From Natroniella acetigena (GTDB taxonomy: Bacteria > Bacillota > Halanaerobiia > Halobacteroidales > Halobacteroidaceae), in the NCBI RefSeq assembly GCF_023227745.1, contig NZ_JALKBX010000005.1, positions 1-64,000 on the forward strand: a DNA stretch of 64,000 bases, given 5' to 3'. Below the pieces are notes generated by a model, which saw nothing but the letters and a program-made list of their open reading frames with translations, ran no database searches and was not told the DNA's origin. Shown here one piece after another: positions 25,937 to 36,370 of the stretch. A program made the translations under genes and the position numbers. Each line of letters begins with the position of its first letter. Within the stretch, counting starts at the first letter, position 1.

Positions 25937-27106
25937 ATGAATAATTCATTACTAGATTTGTTAGAAGAGTATTCAAATGCTTTAGTAAGGCTATTAGACG
26001 AAGAAGAAAGTATTAATTATTTTCAGATCAAAAATTACTGGTATTCAGTAACTAATAAACTTTATGTTTATACTATTAAAAATAAGTGTGATAATATTTT
26101 TCCACTAACTTTGGACAAGCAGCTTGAACTTATAACTACTCCTATTAATGATTGGGGAATAGAGTTAGTTGATGATTATTTAAATAAGCCTTTACTTGAA
26201 AAGAAGAATAATAATTATGAATTAACAGAGTTAGCAATTGATCTTTCTAAGAATTATAATTGTGAGGCAACTGAACCATTATCTGAATTACAGAGATTTA
26301 TTTTAGAAAATAATTTAAACTCTAAGTTGTATACTGAAGTAAGAAAAAAATTGATTAAGTATCCAGTTATAAAAGATAATAGTAAACTTATTTGGGATAT
26401 TAGAGAAGAGTTGTCTGCTTTGGTTGACGATAATATTGAAATGTTTTTAGAACTGAAATTTAATTCTCCTGAAATTATGTCTTTTTTTACAAGTTTTTAT
26501 CAAGATGCTCCATTAGGATATAATGATTTTATGGATCAGAAAATATATAGATGTCCTTATTGTAATTATCCATTGAGAGTAATAAAACAAGATAGTAAAA
26601 GAGATTTTAAATGTTTACATAGAAAGTGTTTGAAAAGAGGTGGAGGAAGGGATGAAATTAGAGCAGAAAAAGTAAATAAGAAAGATTTATTTTATGTGCT
26701 TCAAGAAGAAGTAGCTTATTATGTAACAATTCCTGGAATCCCTGAATTGAAATTATACGATAAATTAAAGGGAATAAAAGATAATTATAAACTTGAAGTT
26801 GAGCTTTATCCTGAAGCTGATAAAGCTGATTTATTAATTGAATTTGAAGATCAAAACTGGGCCATCGATGTTAAAGATTGGGCTTATCCGTATAAATTGA
26901 GTGAAACTTTAAATAAAGAAGATGATTTTTTGAAGGGACTAGATTATGATCTAGGTTTTTTAGTAGTACCTAATGATGTTGAAGAGAAAGACTTAAACAT
27001 CATTGAAGCCCAATGGAATCAATCTGCAGAATATGAAGTCTTAAGAGTAGAGGACGTAATAGAGTTGGTAAAAGCTGAAAGAGGTGGCGAGATAAATGAA
27101 GGCTAA
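25937..27106 (+). CDS. pPIWI-RE-associated REase-like protein with Zn ribbon
   Basis: 389 residues. The N-terminal two thirds is helical and unfamiliar. A zinc ribbon follows: CPYC at 206-209, then C226 and C231. The C-terminal domain is a restriction-endonuclease fold. D298 in KADLLIEF and D311-x-K313 in WAIDVKDWAYPYKL form the PD-(D/E)XK site. This matches the REase partner of the pPIWI-RE three-gene module described by Aravind and colleagues. AAGGAGAT precedes the ATG. The next gene overlaps its end by 11 bases. It probably cleaves or nicks invading DNA together with the helicase and PIWI protein (inference). Confidence 0.8.
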   Translation: MNNSLLDLLEEYSNALVRLLDEEESINYFQIKNYWYSVTNKLYVYTIKNKCDNIFPLTLDKQLELITTPINDWGIELVDDYLNKPLLEKKNNNYELTELAIDLSKNYNCEATEPLSELQRFILENNLNSKLYTEVRKKLIKYPVIKDNSKLIWDIREELSALVDDNIEMFLELKFNSPEIMSFFTSFYQDAPLGYNDFMDQKIYRCPYCNYPLRVIKQDSKRDFKCLHRKCLKRGGGRDEIRAEKVNKKDLFYVLQEEVAYYVTIPGIPELKLYDKLKGIKDNYKLEVELYPEADKADLLIEFEDQNWAIDVKDWAYPYKLSETLNKEDDFLKGLDYDLGFLVVPNDVEEKDLNIIEAQWNQSAEYEVLRVEDVIELVKAERGGEINEG

Positions 27107-30100
27107 TTTCAATAGTCAATATAAAACAATAGTAGAGGAGTTAAAACAATATGTAAAAAAGGGTGATAGATCTAAAGGCAATAAAGTTCAAATTAAAGAT
27201 GAAAACTGGTCAATAAATAGGGCTGTTGTTATGATTGCTAAAGTTGAAATGGCTAGTAGTTTTTTATTGGGTAGTTTAGAAGTTCCAAAGATAAAGGATG
27301 TCTGGGAAATTTTTAGCTATCCAACTAATGCAGATGTTCCTATTTTTAAAAAGTATGCTAAAGAAAAGGTGGCTAAATTGCAAGAAACATTCAATTGGCA
27401 TTACAAAAATTCAATAAAAGATGCCTTTGATAACTATAAAAAACTTCCTCAGGAATGGAAAATACTAAAATTTGCAGAGGAAAAGATTATTTTGAAGCCA
27501 AATGCTCGTTCTAAAAAGATGTATCAACGTTATCTAGATGAATTAGAGAGAAAATTGGAGTATTCCCAATGGAAAAAGAGGACCTTCAAAGAGAATAAAA
27601 CTTTAAAATACTTAGATAATGTTAAGAAAGTTTATTATAAAAGCAGCAAGGATATTGAGAAGGAAATACCATTAGATAAAGAAATTCGAGAATACTTACA
27701 AGAAAATTACCAGCCTATAACTATGGATATGTCACCTGTGGAGCAAGAAAAGGTTAAGATTATTATAGGTGAATTAAAAATTTGGGCTAAAGAAATGGAT
27801 CAGCTAGAAAAAGAAAATTTAGAGAGTAAAGATTGGAATTACTGGAATGAGAGGGTTAAAGAATTAGTTTTTTCTATTCCTGAAGATGATAAGTTAGTTA
27901 ACAAACCAGTTATCATAGATGGAATGTTAAATGCATTGGGGGCATTATCGGTTGGTAAATCTACTATAATTCAAGTAGTTTCTTATGGATTAGCGGTAAA
28001 ACGGAACAAGCGTTGTAGTATCATGTTGAATTCTACCAATGAAGTATTTGAAATGGTAAATAAATTTAATAAATTAGGGATGAACGCTGTTCCTTTGATG
28101 AGTAATAATCGTATCTCTGATCATTTAAAAAGCTATCTTTCTATGTTAGAGAATAATAAAGAAGTGGTTAAGGATGCTAATAATTCCTTTAGGTATGTTA
28201 ATTCAAATTGTTTACTAAAAAATATAAACATACATAAAGGATTGGAAATAGAAGATGATACTAACCCTTGTAATAGACTGTACATTAAGAATAAGGAAGG
28301 TAAAGAAGGCATAATTTGTCCTTTTGTTACTGACTGTCCTCGTTTTAATCGAATGAAAGATTTAAATCAGGCTCAGATAGTTATTACTACTGTTAATAGT
28401 GCAGTTCAATCTAAATTGCCAGCACCTTTTTTTACTGAAAAAATAACAATATTAGAATATTTATATCAAACTTGCAACATAACTTTTGTAGATGAAGCAG
28501 ATAGAGCACAAAATACTCTAGATTCTACTTTTTGTAGTAAAGTCAATGTCTTAGGTGGGAAAGATTCACTTTATCATATACAGTCTAATGAACAGATTGA
28601 AGATGAATTTCAACGTAAGATAAACTTAATAAAAAATGATTCTATTGAAATTAAGGGAGCTTTAGAATCTGCTATTGATGAAAGAAAGTTGTTTGAACAT
28701 AATATATATGGAGAGTTAATCCGAGGAAAGATTCTCTGGAAGGATTTATTTGATCAAATTATTGGTTACAGCAAATATGATAAGTATGCTCTAGATGAAA
28801 ATGACAAATTAAATAAAGTATATAAAAAGTTAAGGAAGAGTTTTGTTCAAACGTTTAATAATTTCGCTACTAAGATGTATAATAAGAGAGGGTTTAATGA
28901 TAGGCTTTATCAACTGTGGAGAAGTGTTTCAGGAGAGCATAAGCATGATGAAGATTTTAATAAATTTGTTGAGCAGGAAGTTAAAAATTTCTTTGAAACT
29001 GAAAATGTTAGTATATCACCAGAAGAAATCAGAGAATTTCCTAACTTGCATAAAAATTGGAATAAGCCATTAAAAAAGACCATAGAACAAATCAAGCCTA
29101 AAATAACCTTGATTACAAGGTTATTTATGATTAAGTTTCGTCTTAAATTCATCTTAAAAAATTGGCTAAGGATTAAATCTTTTATTAAGAAACCAATAAA
29201 TAATCAACTTTGGCTATTGAACTCTTTAAAGAGAGAGTATGCAGCAGTAATGCCTAAAACTCATGGTTTGAACTATGGTTTTCAATTAAAAGAAAGAAAA
29301 GAAAATGAACCTTTTAAAATTGAGTATAGAAATTATGAGGGGGTAGGACGCTGGTTATTATTAAACCTCCATAAACTATATAGGGATATTAATGGAGTTC
29401 AAACTAATGTAGTGCTTTTGTCAGGAACATCTAAATTTGAAAAATCGACTAGGTACCATATTCAATTGCCAACTGATATGTTAATAACTTCTAAGGAAGA
29501 ACAGGAAAGTGAATTATTGATGGAACTTCCTAAAAATATTCCAATTAAGGTTTCTGGTACTCCAAGAAAGAAAAGGGATAATAATTTTGCTCAATTAGTT
29601 AGCTTAATTCATGAGCAAACTCCTATCTATGATGGAGATAATTATATCCAAGCCCAATTAAACAATTCAAAATGCTTAGAAAGAAGAAGAGCAATTTTTG
29701 TGGTTGGTTCATATAAAGATAGTGATATTCTAGCTAAACATTTACTTGATTATCAAGAAGATACTAAAGCATTGGTGTGTCCAGAGGAAAAAGAAAAAGA
29801 TTATCATCTTCCTCGAAATAAGATTGAAAAGGCAGCAAAGTTAGGAGTTAAGTACTTATCTATGCCTCTTGGAGTTGGCAGAGGTTATAATATTATGATA
29901 GAAACTGACGATGGATTTGTAGCAGGTTTTAATACTATTTTTTTTGCAAAACGTCCTTATTATATTCCTTATGATATCACTACAATGGTTTCTTGGGTTA
30001 ATTATTCTTATATAAAAACTATAAACAAATATAAATCAGGTGAAATTTCAGATATTAACTCTTTAAAAAAAGAATTAATTAAGCAGACCAATAAATCTCA

Positions 30101-30431
30101 AAGAGATTTTGAAAATATGTATGGTTATGCCTCATTATCTGATGGGCAACGAGAAAAGTTATTAGCTGATACTTTAGTTGAAATTTATCAGTTTGCTTGC
30201 CGTGCAATTAGAGGAAATAGTAAAGCTAGAATAATTTTTACAGATAGTAGTTTTGCTCCCAAAACCATGAAGGGTGAATGTGATGATGAAAGAACAAGTA
30301 TGATAATTGGTTGGCGAGAATTGCTGAAGGAATTAATTAATCAATCAAAACCAACTGAAAAGAAGATTTATTGTGAATTATATCAAATTTTGCTGAATGG
30401 GTTGAAAATGATTCGTTTAAATGAAAAATAA
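27096..30431 (+). CDS. DinG-like superfamily 2 helicase of the pPIWI-RE module
   Basis: 1111 residues. Walker A is GALSVGKST (about 282-290), Walker B is FVDEADRAQ with DEAD at 466-469, motif III-like NVVLLSGTSKFEKSTR lies near 770-785, and an arginine-finger motif QFACRAIRG sits near 1032-1040. Cys residues between Walker A and B (CNRLY, IICPFVTDCPRF) could form the iron-sulfur cluster seen in XPD/DinG helicases. This is the expected helicase partner of pPIWI-RE. The ATG lies inside the end of the REase gene. It likely unwinds or remodels DNA for guide-directed interference. Confidence 0.83.
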   Translation: MKANFNSQYKTIVEELKQYVKKGDRSKGNKVQIKDENWSINRAVVMIAKVEMASSFLLGSLEVPKIKDVWEIFSYPTNADVPIFKKYAKEKVAKLQETFNWHYKNSIKDAFDNYKKLPQEWKILKFAEEKIILKPNARSKKMYQRYLDELERKLEYSQWKKRTFKENKTLKYLDNVKKVYYKSSKDIEKEIPLDKEIREYLQENYQPITMDMSPVEQEKVKIIIGELKIWAKEMDQLEKENLESKDWNYWNERVKELVFSIPEDDKLVNKPVIIDGMLNALGALSVGKSTIIQVVSYGLAVKRNKRCSIMLNSTNEVFEMVNKFNKLGMNAVPLMSNNRISDHLKSYLSMLENNKEVVKDANNSFRYVNSNCLLKNINIHKGLEIEDDTNPCNRLYIKNKEGKEGIICPFVTDCPRFNRMKDLNQAQIVITTVNSAVQSKLPAPFFTEKITILEYLYQTCNITFVDEADRAQNTLDSTFCSKVNVLGGKDSLYHIQSNEQIEDEFQRKINLIKNDSIEIKGALESAIDERKLFEHNIYGELIRGKILWKDLFDQIIGYSKYDKYALDENDKLNKVYKKLRKSFVQTFNNFATKMYNKRGFNDRLYQLWRSVSGEHKHDEDFNKFVEQEVKNFFETENVSISPEEIREFPNLHKNWNKPLKKTIEQIKPKITLITRLFMIKFRLKFILKNWLRIKSFIKKPINNQLWLLNSLKREYAAVMPKTHGLNYGFQLKERKENEPFKIEYRNYEGVGRWLLLNLHKLYRDINGVQTNVVLLSGTSKFEKSTRYHIQLPTDMLITSKEEQESELLMELPKNIPIKVSGTPRKKRDNNFAQLVSLIHEQTPIYDGDNYIQAQLNNSKCLERRRAIFVVGSYKDSDILAKHLLDYQEDTKALVCPEEKEKDYHLPRNKIEKAAKLGVKYLSMPLGVGRGYNIMIETDDGFVAGFNTIFFAKRPYYIPYDITTMVSWVNYSYIKTINKYKSGEISDINSLKKELIKQTNKSQRDFENMYGYASLSDGQREKLLADTLVEIYQFACRAIRGNSKARIIFTDSSFAPKTMKGECDDERTSMIIGWRELLKELINQSKPTEKKIYCELYQILLNGLKMIRLNEK

Positions 30432-30447
30432 AGTGGGGGGAATAGCT

Positions 30448-33144
30448 ATGAGTTATTGGGGTAACAGATTTTATTCTATTCCATTAAAAAGTACTGATGA
30501 AAAAATTAAGCTGCAAGGAGTATCGATTGTTAAGGTATCGGCAAGTTTATGTACTAAATTGAGTCTTCTTATGGATAATCAAAGAAAGAATTATCAAAAG
30601 CAAAGAGGTAATTTTTCTATTAAAAGGTTCAGTCGACTCTTACAAGGTTTAAACTATCCAGTTATTTATGCAAAAAATGATTTCTATAAAGGAAAGTATA
30701 AAGAGAATGGTTGGAGTGAATGGCTGTATTTAGATGGGGGATATGAGAAAGAAGATTTTGATATTTTTAAAAAGAAATTTAAGTATTGGCTTGAAAATAA
30801 CTTATCAAAAAGAGAGTTTAGATTAATTTCGAATGTAGTTGATGAAATTGAACTTGAAAGCTTAGCAACTATTACTTTTTCTAGTAATCCGTTTAAACTG
30901 AGCCAAAATAAAAGTCATTACTTATATAGAGTTTATCCTAAGTATTTAGCCCATAAGTTAAGTGGAGAGATAAATCTAGAATTGAAATCTTATAAAAAGG
31001 ATCAAACTGGAATTTCTAAATTAAAGTTTTATAAGTTAATGAATGGGTATGATCAAGCTGAAATGATCAATTTACCATTTAAGTTTATTGGAGAAGAGAG
31101 GAAACTTTGGAGTTATAGTTTAGATTTTTCAATAAGAACCATTCCTGATATCAAATATCCATTTTTATTTTTAAACTTGAGGAGTACATTGTTGTTAAAG
31201 GAAATTCCTAATTATGTAAGGGGGAGTAAGAACATAAATGCTATTATATATAATAAAAATAGTAGAAAGTATAATGCTGCCAAGGTTCCTCTGCAAGTAA
31301 TTAATAATTGGGAAAAGTGGGCTTGGAAATATGATTTTCAGTCAGGGTTTATTAATAAGAGTAATTGGATTAACAACCTTAGTTTAGAAGGTGAATATCA
31401 AAAGGAAGATATCATTTTATCTCCTGAGAAAACAAAAGGTGTAGGGATTATCTATGGAAGTCATATAAGTATGAAACATCTAATTGATCAGGGAAGTAGT
31501 GAATTTGATGAAGAAGAAGTCTATAGTGAAGTTCTTAGATCATTGAAAAATCAAGAACATAATACTAATATTATTTATGATGATTTTTTAGAATTAAAGA
31601 ATATTAAAGAAAAAGTTAAAATTAGAGGACGTAGAAGTAATAAGTTTAGGATAAAAGAATTACTTGATTCTACTGATTTGGTTATTAATGCTTATTATAT
31701 TAACGAAGAGTGGCGAAAGATTATAAAAGAGCAATTTTTAGAATTGATCGATTCTTCTACTAAGAATACAAATAGGAAAGTGGTTAAAATTAATATATCG
31801 AAAGAAGAAAGAACTGAATTTATGAAAAACGAGAGGTTAATATTAGATTCAAATAAGAAAATTAAGTTTAATTTTATAAAATTTAGTGAAGACAGAGAAA
31901 AATTTATGATTGAAGAGTCGCAAAGAAGCTTAGAAAAGTTTGAGGAGCTTTTTAATAACAAGATTAATGGAGTTAAAGAGTGTGAGTTTGCTTTATTTGA
32001 ACTACAATCTAAAGATGAATTTAATAATTATGTTGATCCTAAGTTCTTGATTCGTCATTTATTAACTAAAAATAATTACTTATCTCAATTTATAACTACA
32101 TTTAATCCAGAAGGTGAGAATAATCTCTTTAAATATAAAAGCGGGCTTCGTGATTTATTAAGGCAGACTGGTTTTATGGGAAGGTCAGTTAATAGAATTG
32201 TAAGTCAAAAGCTCAACATATCTGGCAAAGAGGGTTGTCAATTAATTGGCTTATGGTATTATTCTAAAAATAAAAGTGGTTTTGAATATGGAAAGAGCGA
32301 TAAGGAATTATCCTCTAGAATTAGTTTCCCGATTCTTGTTGCTATTGTAGATGATGAAATTAAAATTCCTGTATTTAATGATGATATTTTAAAGGAGTAT
32401 AGATGGAAAAATAGACTACCAAGGATAAGTTGGGTTTCCTATTCAGAAGGATTATTAAAGATTCATGAGATGGTTGAGCAGTTGGATAAGGTATTTGTCG
32501 ATAAAAATGATAATATTAAATCTGAAATAAAAAAGGCATATATTACTCAAGCTTTAGATATTTTACGCGAGCGAAATGAGAAGCAAATAATATTTACTAA
32601 TGCTCAAAATTCTCGTCAGTATATACATGCTTTTCAAAATTCAAATCTTTCCAAGATTCAAGGAATAGAAATGGACTTTAAATTACCTAAAAATTCAGTA
32701 CTTATCAGAGTAGTCACTAATGAAAGAGGAGAAACGCCAAATTGGAATCATTTAATTGAAACTGAATTATCAGAAAAAAGAAAGGTTAAGTTTGGTTCCT
32801 TAAAAGAAGGGGTCTTTAAAGTTAGTGATAGGATTTATTATTTAATTAATCCTAAAACTGATGCACAAAGTTGTAGTAGTGACTTAAAAGAGTTTGTAAG
32901 CAGAGATAAAAGAGGAAAAATTGGGAGGAGAATGTCTGTTTTGGAGGTAGATGTATTTAATACAGCTAAGGAAGAGGTAAAAGAATATATTGCGTTGACT
33001 AAGGTATTAAGGCATCGTTCATTTCCAGTGAGTTTTGGACAACCAATCAGATTACCTTTTCCCCTTCATTTAGCTAAAGCAGCTGAAGAGTATCTAGATG
33101 CTTATTATGAACAATATTTTTTAAAGAAGTACTTAAAAAAATAA
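30448..33144 (+). CDS. pPIWI-RE protein (Argonaute/PIWI-related)
   Basis: 898 residues. The N-terminus (YSIPLKSTDEKIKLQGVSIV) fits the DUF3962 region of this family, and the C-terminal third fits the RNase H-like pPIWI_RE (DUF3893) domain. That domain has RVVTNERGETPNW near 753, GVFKVSDRIYYLINPKTDAQ, TKVLRHRSFPVSFGQPIRLP and a final PLHLAKAAEEYLDAYY. The last block, an HR...LP.PLH...EY pattern, is the most diagnostic. I could not assign catalytic acids by eye, so nuclease activity is open. The ATG at 30448 follows GGGGGG; an ATG at 30421 would overlap the helicase. Family knowledge suggests guide-dependent DNA targeting. Confidence 0.82.
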   Translation: MSYWGNRFYSIPLKSTDEKIKLQGVSIVKVSASLCTKLSLLMDNQRKNYQKQRGNFSIKRFSRLLQGLNYPVIYAKNDFYKGKYKENGWSEWLYLDGGYEKEDFDIFKKKFKYWLENNLSKREFRLISNVVDEIELESLATITFSSNPFKLSQNKSHYLYRVYPKYLAHKLSGEINLELKSYKKDQTGISKLKFYKLMNGYDQAEMINLPFKFIGEERKLWSYSLDFSIRTIPDIKYPFLFLNLRSTLLLKEIPNYVRGSKNINAIIYNKNSRKYNAAKVPLQVINNWEKWAWKYDFQSGFINKSNWINNLSLEGEYQKEDIILSPEKTKGVGIIYGSHISMKHLIDQGSSEFDEEEVYSEVLRSLKNQEHNTNIIYDDFLELKNIKEKVKIRGRRSNKFRIKELLDSTDLVINAYYINEEWRKIIKEQFLELIDSSTKNTNRKVVKINISKEERTEFMKNERLILDSNKKIKFNFIKFSEDREKFMIEESQRSLEKFEELFNNKINGVKECEFALFELQSKDEFNNYVDPKFLIRHLLTKNNYLSQFITTFNPEGENNLFKYKSGLRDLLRQTGFMGRSVNRIVSQKLNISGKEGCQLIGLWYYSKNKSGFEYGKSDKELSSRISFPILVAIVDDEIKIPVFNDDILKEYRWKNRLPRISWVSYSEGLLKIHEMVEQLDKVFVDKNDNIKSEIKKAYITQALDILRERNEKQIIFTNAQNSRQYIHAFQNSNLSKIQGIEMDFKLPKNSVLIRVVTNERGETPNWNHLIETELSEKRKVKFGSLKEGVFKVSDRIYYLINPKTDAQSCSSDLKEFVSRDKRGKIGRRMSVLEVDVFNTAKEEVKEYIALTKVLRHRSFPVSFGQPIRLPFPLHLAKAAEEYLDAYYEQYFLKKYLKK

Positions 33145-33376
33145 TCTTGGAGTGAATAAGCAAGAAAAGGTGCCTGTGATCTATAATGAAAGACTACCAT
33201 AAATTTGGGCCAATCTAATGGAAAATTTTAGATAATAATCGCAATTTAGATTACTGGAATTTAGCTCAAAGAAGAAGATTAGGTGATTTATTTTAAAGGG
33301 AAACCTGGTGCTCCTTTATCTACAAAAGCGAGTAGTGACCCTTTAGAAGAGCTATTTTTTATTCCAATTTTTTATA
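33145..33376. other. Debris after the pPIWI-RE gene
   Basis: Short open pieces only: DNNRNLDYWNLAQRRRLGDL ending near 33296, and in another frame GKPGAPLSTKASSDPLEELF. Neither has a start. They look like the tail of a decayed gene of unknown family joined to the ylbJ fragment. Confidence 0.35.
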
Positions 33377-33811
33377 TCATGATGTTCCCGGAGCTACTGC
33401 ACCTACCATAAAGAGCGGATCGGCAGTGTTAGCAAAAGAGACTAATCGCTCTCCTTCAACCTGAGTACATAGCTTTTCTCGCCTTAACCGCCCAGTGATT
33501 TTGGCCCCGATCGGATAGCCGGAGGCTAGGCCCATAGCTACTGCAAAAGCTCCAATCCCTGGAACCTTAAAAATTGGTCTCATTAGTGGTTCTAGTAAGG
33601 CACCCATAAAGTGAACTACACCTAAACCCATCAAGATCTCAGCAATAATGAAAAAAGGTAATAGGGCAGGGAAGACGATCTCCCACCAAGTATGTAAGCC
33701 ATTAACTGCTGCTTCAAATGCTTGCTCGGAGTAAATGATCAATGCGATAGTGATAAAGATTGCAATTAAGGCTTTAAGATTTATGATTTTTTTATTGAGC
33801 TTCGTTTCCAA
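33377..33811 (-). pseudogene. ylbJ: Truncated ylbJ (sporulation integral membrane protein), copy 1
   Basis: A TTG start with GGGAGGGAATCTT before it opens 144 codons. They match the N-terminal third of YlbJ-type nucleoside-recognition membrane proteins: WWEIVFPALLPFFIIAEILM, GVVHFMGALLEPLMRPIF, GLASGYPIGAKITGRLRREK and SFANTADPLFMVGAVA. Full-length relatives have about 400 residues, so the gene is cut at the point where debris begins. A diverged second copy lies at 61290-61716. Confidence 0.8.
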
Positions 33812-34111
33812 AAGATTCCCTCCCTTGTAATAAGTACTTACCTAATAATATTTTATCGTTGTTAATAATATTACTCAAATAGTTTGATTGAATCTGAGTA
33901 AAGTCTTTTGGATGAAATTAGTTCAACTTATTATTGGAATTTAGGGTTTTTTATGTTTATGAAATTGTGTGATTATGGATAACTCTTTAGCTTTAAAGTT
34001 TTTAATTGGACAGCTTAATCTTAAATTTAACCTTAAACTATTTGGTTTAACAACGACTTTTGTGATTTAATAAAAATAACATAAATTAACAGTAAAAAAG
34101 ATACAAAAAAA
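33812..34111. other. Non-coding stretch between the ylbJ fragment and IS remnants
   Basis: AT-rich. The first 40 bases are the upstream region of the ylbJ fragment, also found near 61720 and 24630. No gene or RNA is recognised in the rest. Confidence 0.45.
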
Positions 34112-34223
34112 CCGATATATCCTCTATCATTAAATATGCCAGATCAAATGAAAGGAGAATATATCGGATGCAAATCAACAATAATTTTATAAAAAAACTA
34201 CTTGATTTACAAGGGCTAGATAT
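34112..34223 (+). mobile_element. 5' stub of an IS transposase gene with an RBS-masking hairpin
   Basis: From the ATG at 34168 the frame reads MQINNNFIKKLLDLQGLDID, resembling the start of ISL3-type transposases, and is cut by the IS3 element at about 34224. CCGATATATCCTC (34112-34124) can pair with GAGAATATATCGG (34155-34167), which contains the GGAG binding site just before the ATG. That would reduce transposase translation from incoming transcripts. The family assignment is tentative. Confidence 0.45.
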
Positions 34224-34302
34224 TGACCTTGCCCCTAATATTTTGGACAAGAAAAGACTATGCTTTTCTAACAGAAAATTGCTCTAATTTACTCATTGAT
34301 TC

Positions 34303-35289
34303 TTATGCTATTACTTTAACACCATCGATTAAGTCATTAACCAATTGCTTTTGATAATAAGCTGGTGGAACACTTGCTATACTTGAATGTGGACGATTAT
34401 GGTTGTATTCATTAATAAATTCTTTTATAGAACCTTTACAATGTAAAATATTATGATAGTGCTTTTGATAGACTTCTTCTCGTTTTAAGGTGTCATGAAA
34501 GCTTTCAATATGAGAGTTTTCTTCAGGAGTATTAACAACAATTCTTTCATGATCAATACCTAACTCTGCAATGTATTTTTGAAACTCTCTACTCCTAAAC
34601 TGTGTACCATTATCAGTTTTTAAAATTAAGTTATCAATATCGAGTGAATTTACTGTTTCTTTTAAAGCTTTAAGTGCTTCCTTAATACGACATCTAAGAC
34701 TTACATGATGACCTACTATTTCTCTAGTATAAACATCGATAATATCAAACATATAAACCCAGTGTCCACTCTCATCTATATACATCTGAACCATATCCAT
34801 CTCCCATAATTGATATGGTTTTTATGGTTTTCACGGACAGTCTTTCTTTTAAGACTGGTAGGGGTCTGGTCCAGTTAATTCATGCTTTTGCTTTAATTTA
34901 TAATTATTTGGTTTAGGAGTAATTCTATCTTGCAACAAATCAAGAACATCCATCATGCGATAAATACGCTTATAGTTAACCTTTAGACCCTCGCTAAACC
35001 TTAAATGATCTGTTATCATTCTGTAGCCTGCAAAAGAATATTTATCACAGTATTCTTTTACAAGCTCAACAATTTCTTTTTCAGGTACTTTATTGCCCTT
35101 TCTATCATAAGCTGGATAGCCTGAATAAAGCGATTTATTTTGAGACCTTTTATCTTCAATTTTATTATTTTGTCTGTAATAATAAGTGCTCCTAGATAAA
35201 TTAAAAGTCTTACAGAGTTCTGTAATTTTATATTCACTCTTTAAGTGATTAACGAGCTTTATTTTATCTGTAATATTTAATCCTGCCAA
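34303..35289 (-). pseudogene. IS3-family OrfB, broken
   Basis: The N-terminal half (35289 to 34849) has LSRSTYYYRQN and FAGYRMITDHLRFSEGLKVN. The second half (34800 to 34303) has the catalytic core MDMVQMYIDESGHWVYMFDI, ILKTDNGTQFRSREF and VNTPEENSHIESFHDTLKR. Between them a stretch near 34801-34848 contains stops and duplicated-looking sequence, so one protein cannot be made. Confidence 0.85.
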
Positions 35290-35320
35290 GGCTTTTTTGG
35301 GCTTGCCATAACCAGTTTTT

Positions 35321-35611
35321 TCAAAGCTGGGTAGTGAGGATTTCTAGTTGAACTTTTTGTTCACCAATAATCTTTTTCATCTCATCAATTTGTTGCTCTT
35401 TTTCTCGAAGCTTAACATCTTTTTGAGATTCAATTTGCTTTTTATTACCAAGGTTTTTAAGTCCACCATCAAGAAATTGGTTTTTCCAAGCATAAATTGA
35501 ATTACGACTTACACCATATTTCTCAGCAACATCAGAAGGCTTATTACCTTTTAGCACTTCAAGTACTACTTCCATTTTGAATTCATTATCATAAATAGAA
35601 CCTTTAGGCAT
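35321..35611 (-). CDS. IS3-family OrfA
   Basis: 96 residues. HTH domain (IYDNEFKMEVVLEVLKGNKP, YGVSRNSIYAWKNQFLDGG) and a C-terminal coil rich in Glu, Lys and Gln. GGGGGAGATAAT precedes the ATG. Intact, but its OrfB partner is broken. Confidence 0.88.
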   Translation of the reverse strand: MPKGSIYDNEFKMEVVLEVLKGNKPSDVAEKYGVSRNSIYAWKNQFLDGGLKNLGNKKQIESQKDVKLREKEQQIDEMKKIIGEQKVQLEILTTQL

Positions 35612-35682
35612 AATTATCTCCCCCTATTAATTATTATAAGTGTTAAATAACTTCTTGTCCAAAAGCAATAGGGGGCGTAACA

Positions 35683-36217
35683 TTGATTATTATGAGAGTC
35701 TTGCTTAGAACCCCAATCTGGAGTATTAGGACTATCTTTATTGACTTTTTTTCTAGGTTTAGCTCGTTCGTAAGTCTTTAAAGCACTAGCATCAATAGCT
35801 ATTTTTGTTGTGTCTATTAGCCCTATTTCAATAGCTTTGATTACTAGTTTATAATAGAATTTTTTCTAAAGAATTTGCTTCATGAATTTTAGAAAATAAC
35901 GACTAAAAGTAGCTTCACTTGGAATTGAACCAAAGATATTAAAACCACAAATATACCTAAATTTCAAGTCAGTTTTTAGTCTTTTTATTAATTTAACTCT
36001 TGATGGAATTTGTTCGATCTGTTGTGCTAAGAAAGCATGAAATATAGCTTCAATTTGATTTCTATATCCTTTTGGACTTATTATTAAACTGACTTTTAAC
36101 ATCATTAATTATATCTTTAAAATCAAAATACTCAAAAATTTCTTCTATCTTAGCTTTTGGTGATAAGTTTATTACTTCTTTGAAGGAAAGCTCTTCTATT
36201 TGTCGAATAGTATTCAT
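35683..36217 (-). pseudogene. N-terminal fragment of an IS1182/IS5-type (DUF772) transposase
   Basis: Starting at 36217 the pieces read MNTIRQIEELSFKEVINLSP, then after a frame change NQIEAIFHAFLAQQIEQIPS and FRYICGFNIFGSIPSEATFS, then IDTTKIAIDASALKTYERAK. The middle block is typical of the DUF772 domain that opens IS1182 and related transposases. It has at least two frame breaks and is cut by the IS3 element at 35682. Confidence 0.65.
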
Positions 36218-36370
36218 AGTGACTTCACCCTGTTATTTTAATTAGTTTGGTCACTAATTATATTCGATAAAAAAGGGTGAAGTCATTTTTATATTCTTAA
36301 ACTTTGGCTATTTTTTAAGAATATCTAAAAGTGACCATTTCGTATATTTATTAGTTATGAAATTTGCTTA

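Larger units (their letters stand above)
34224..35682 (-). mobile_element. IS3-family element, degraded (about 1.46 kb)
   Basis: The ends are imperfect inverted repeats. The left end has GCCCCTAATATTTTGGACAA, and the right end on the minus strand has GCCCCCTATTGCTTTTGGAC. Both start TG, and GGACAAGAA is shared exactly. It contains an orfA and a broken orfB. It sits between two other transposase fragments, cutting one on each side. Confidence 0.78.
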
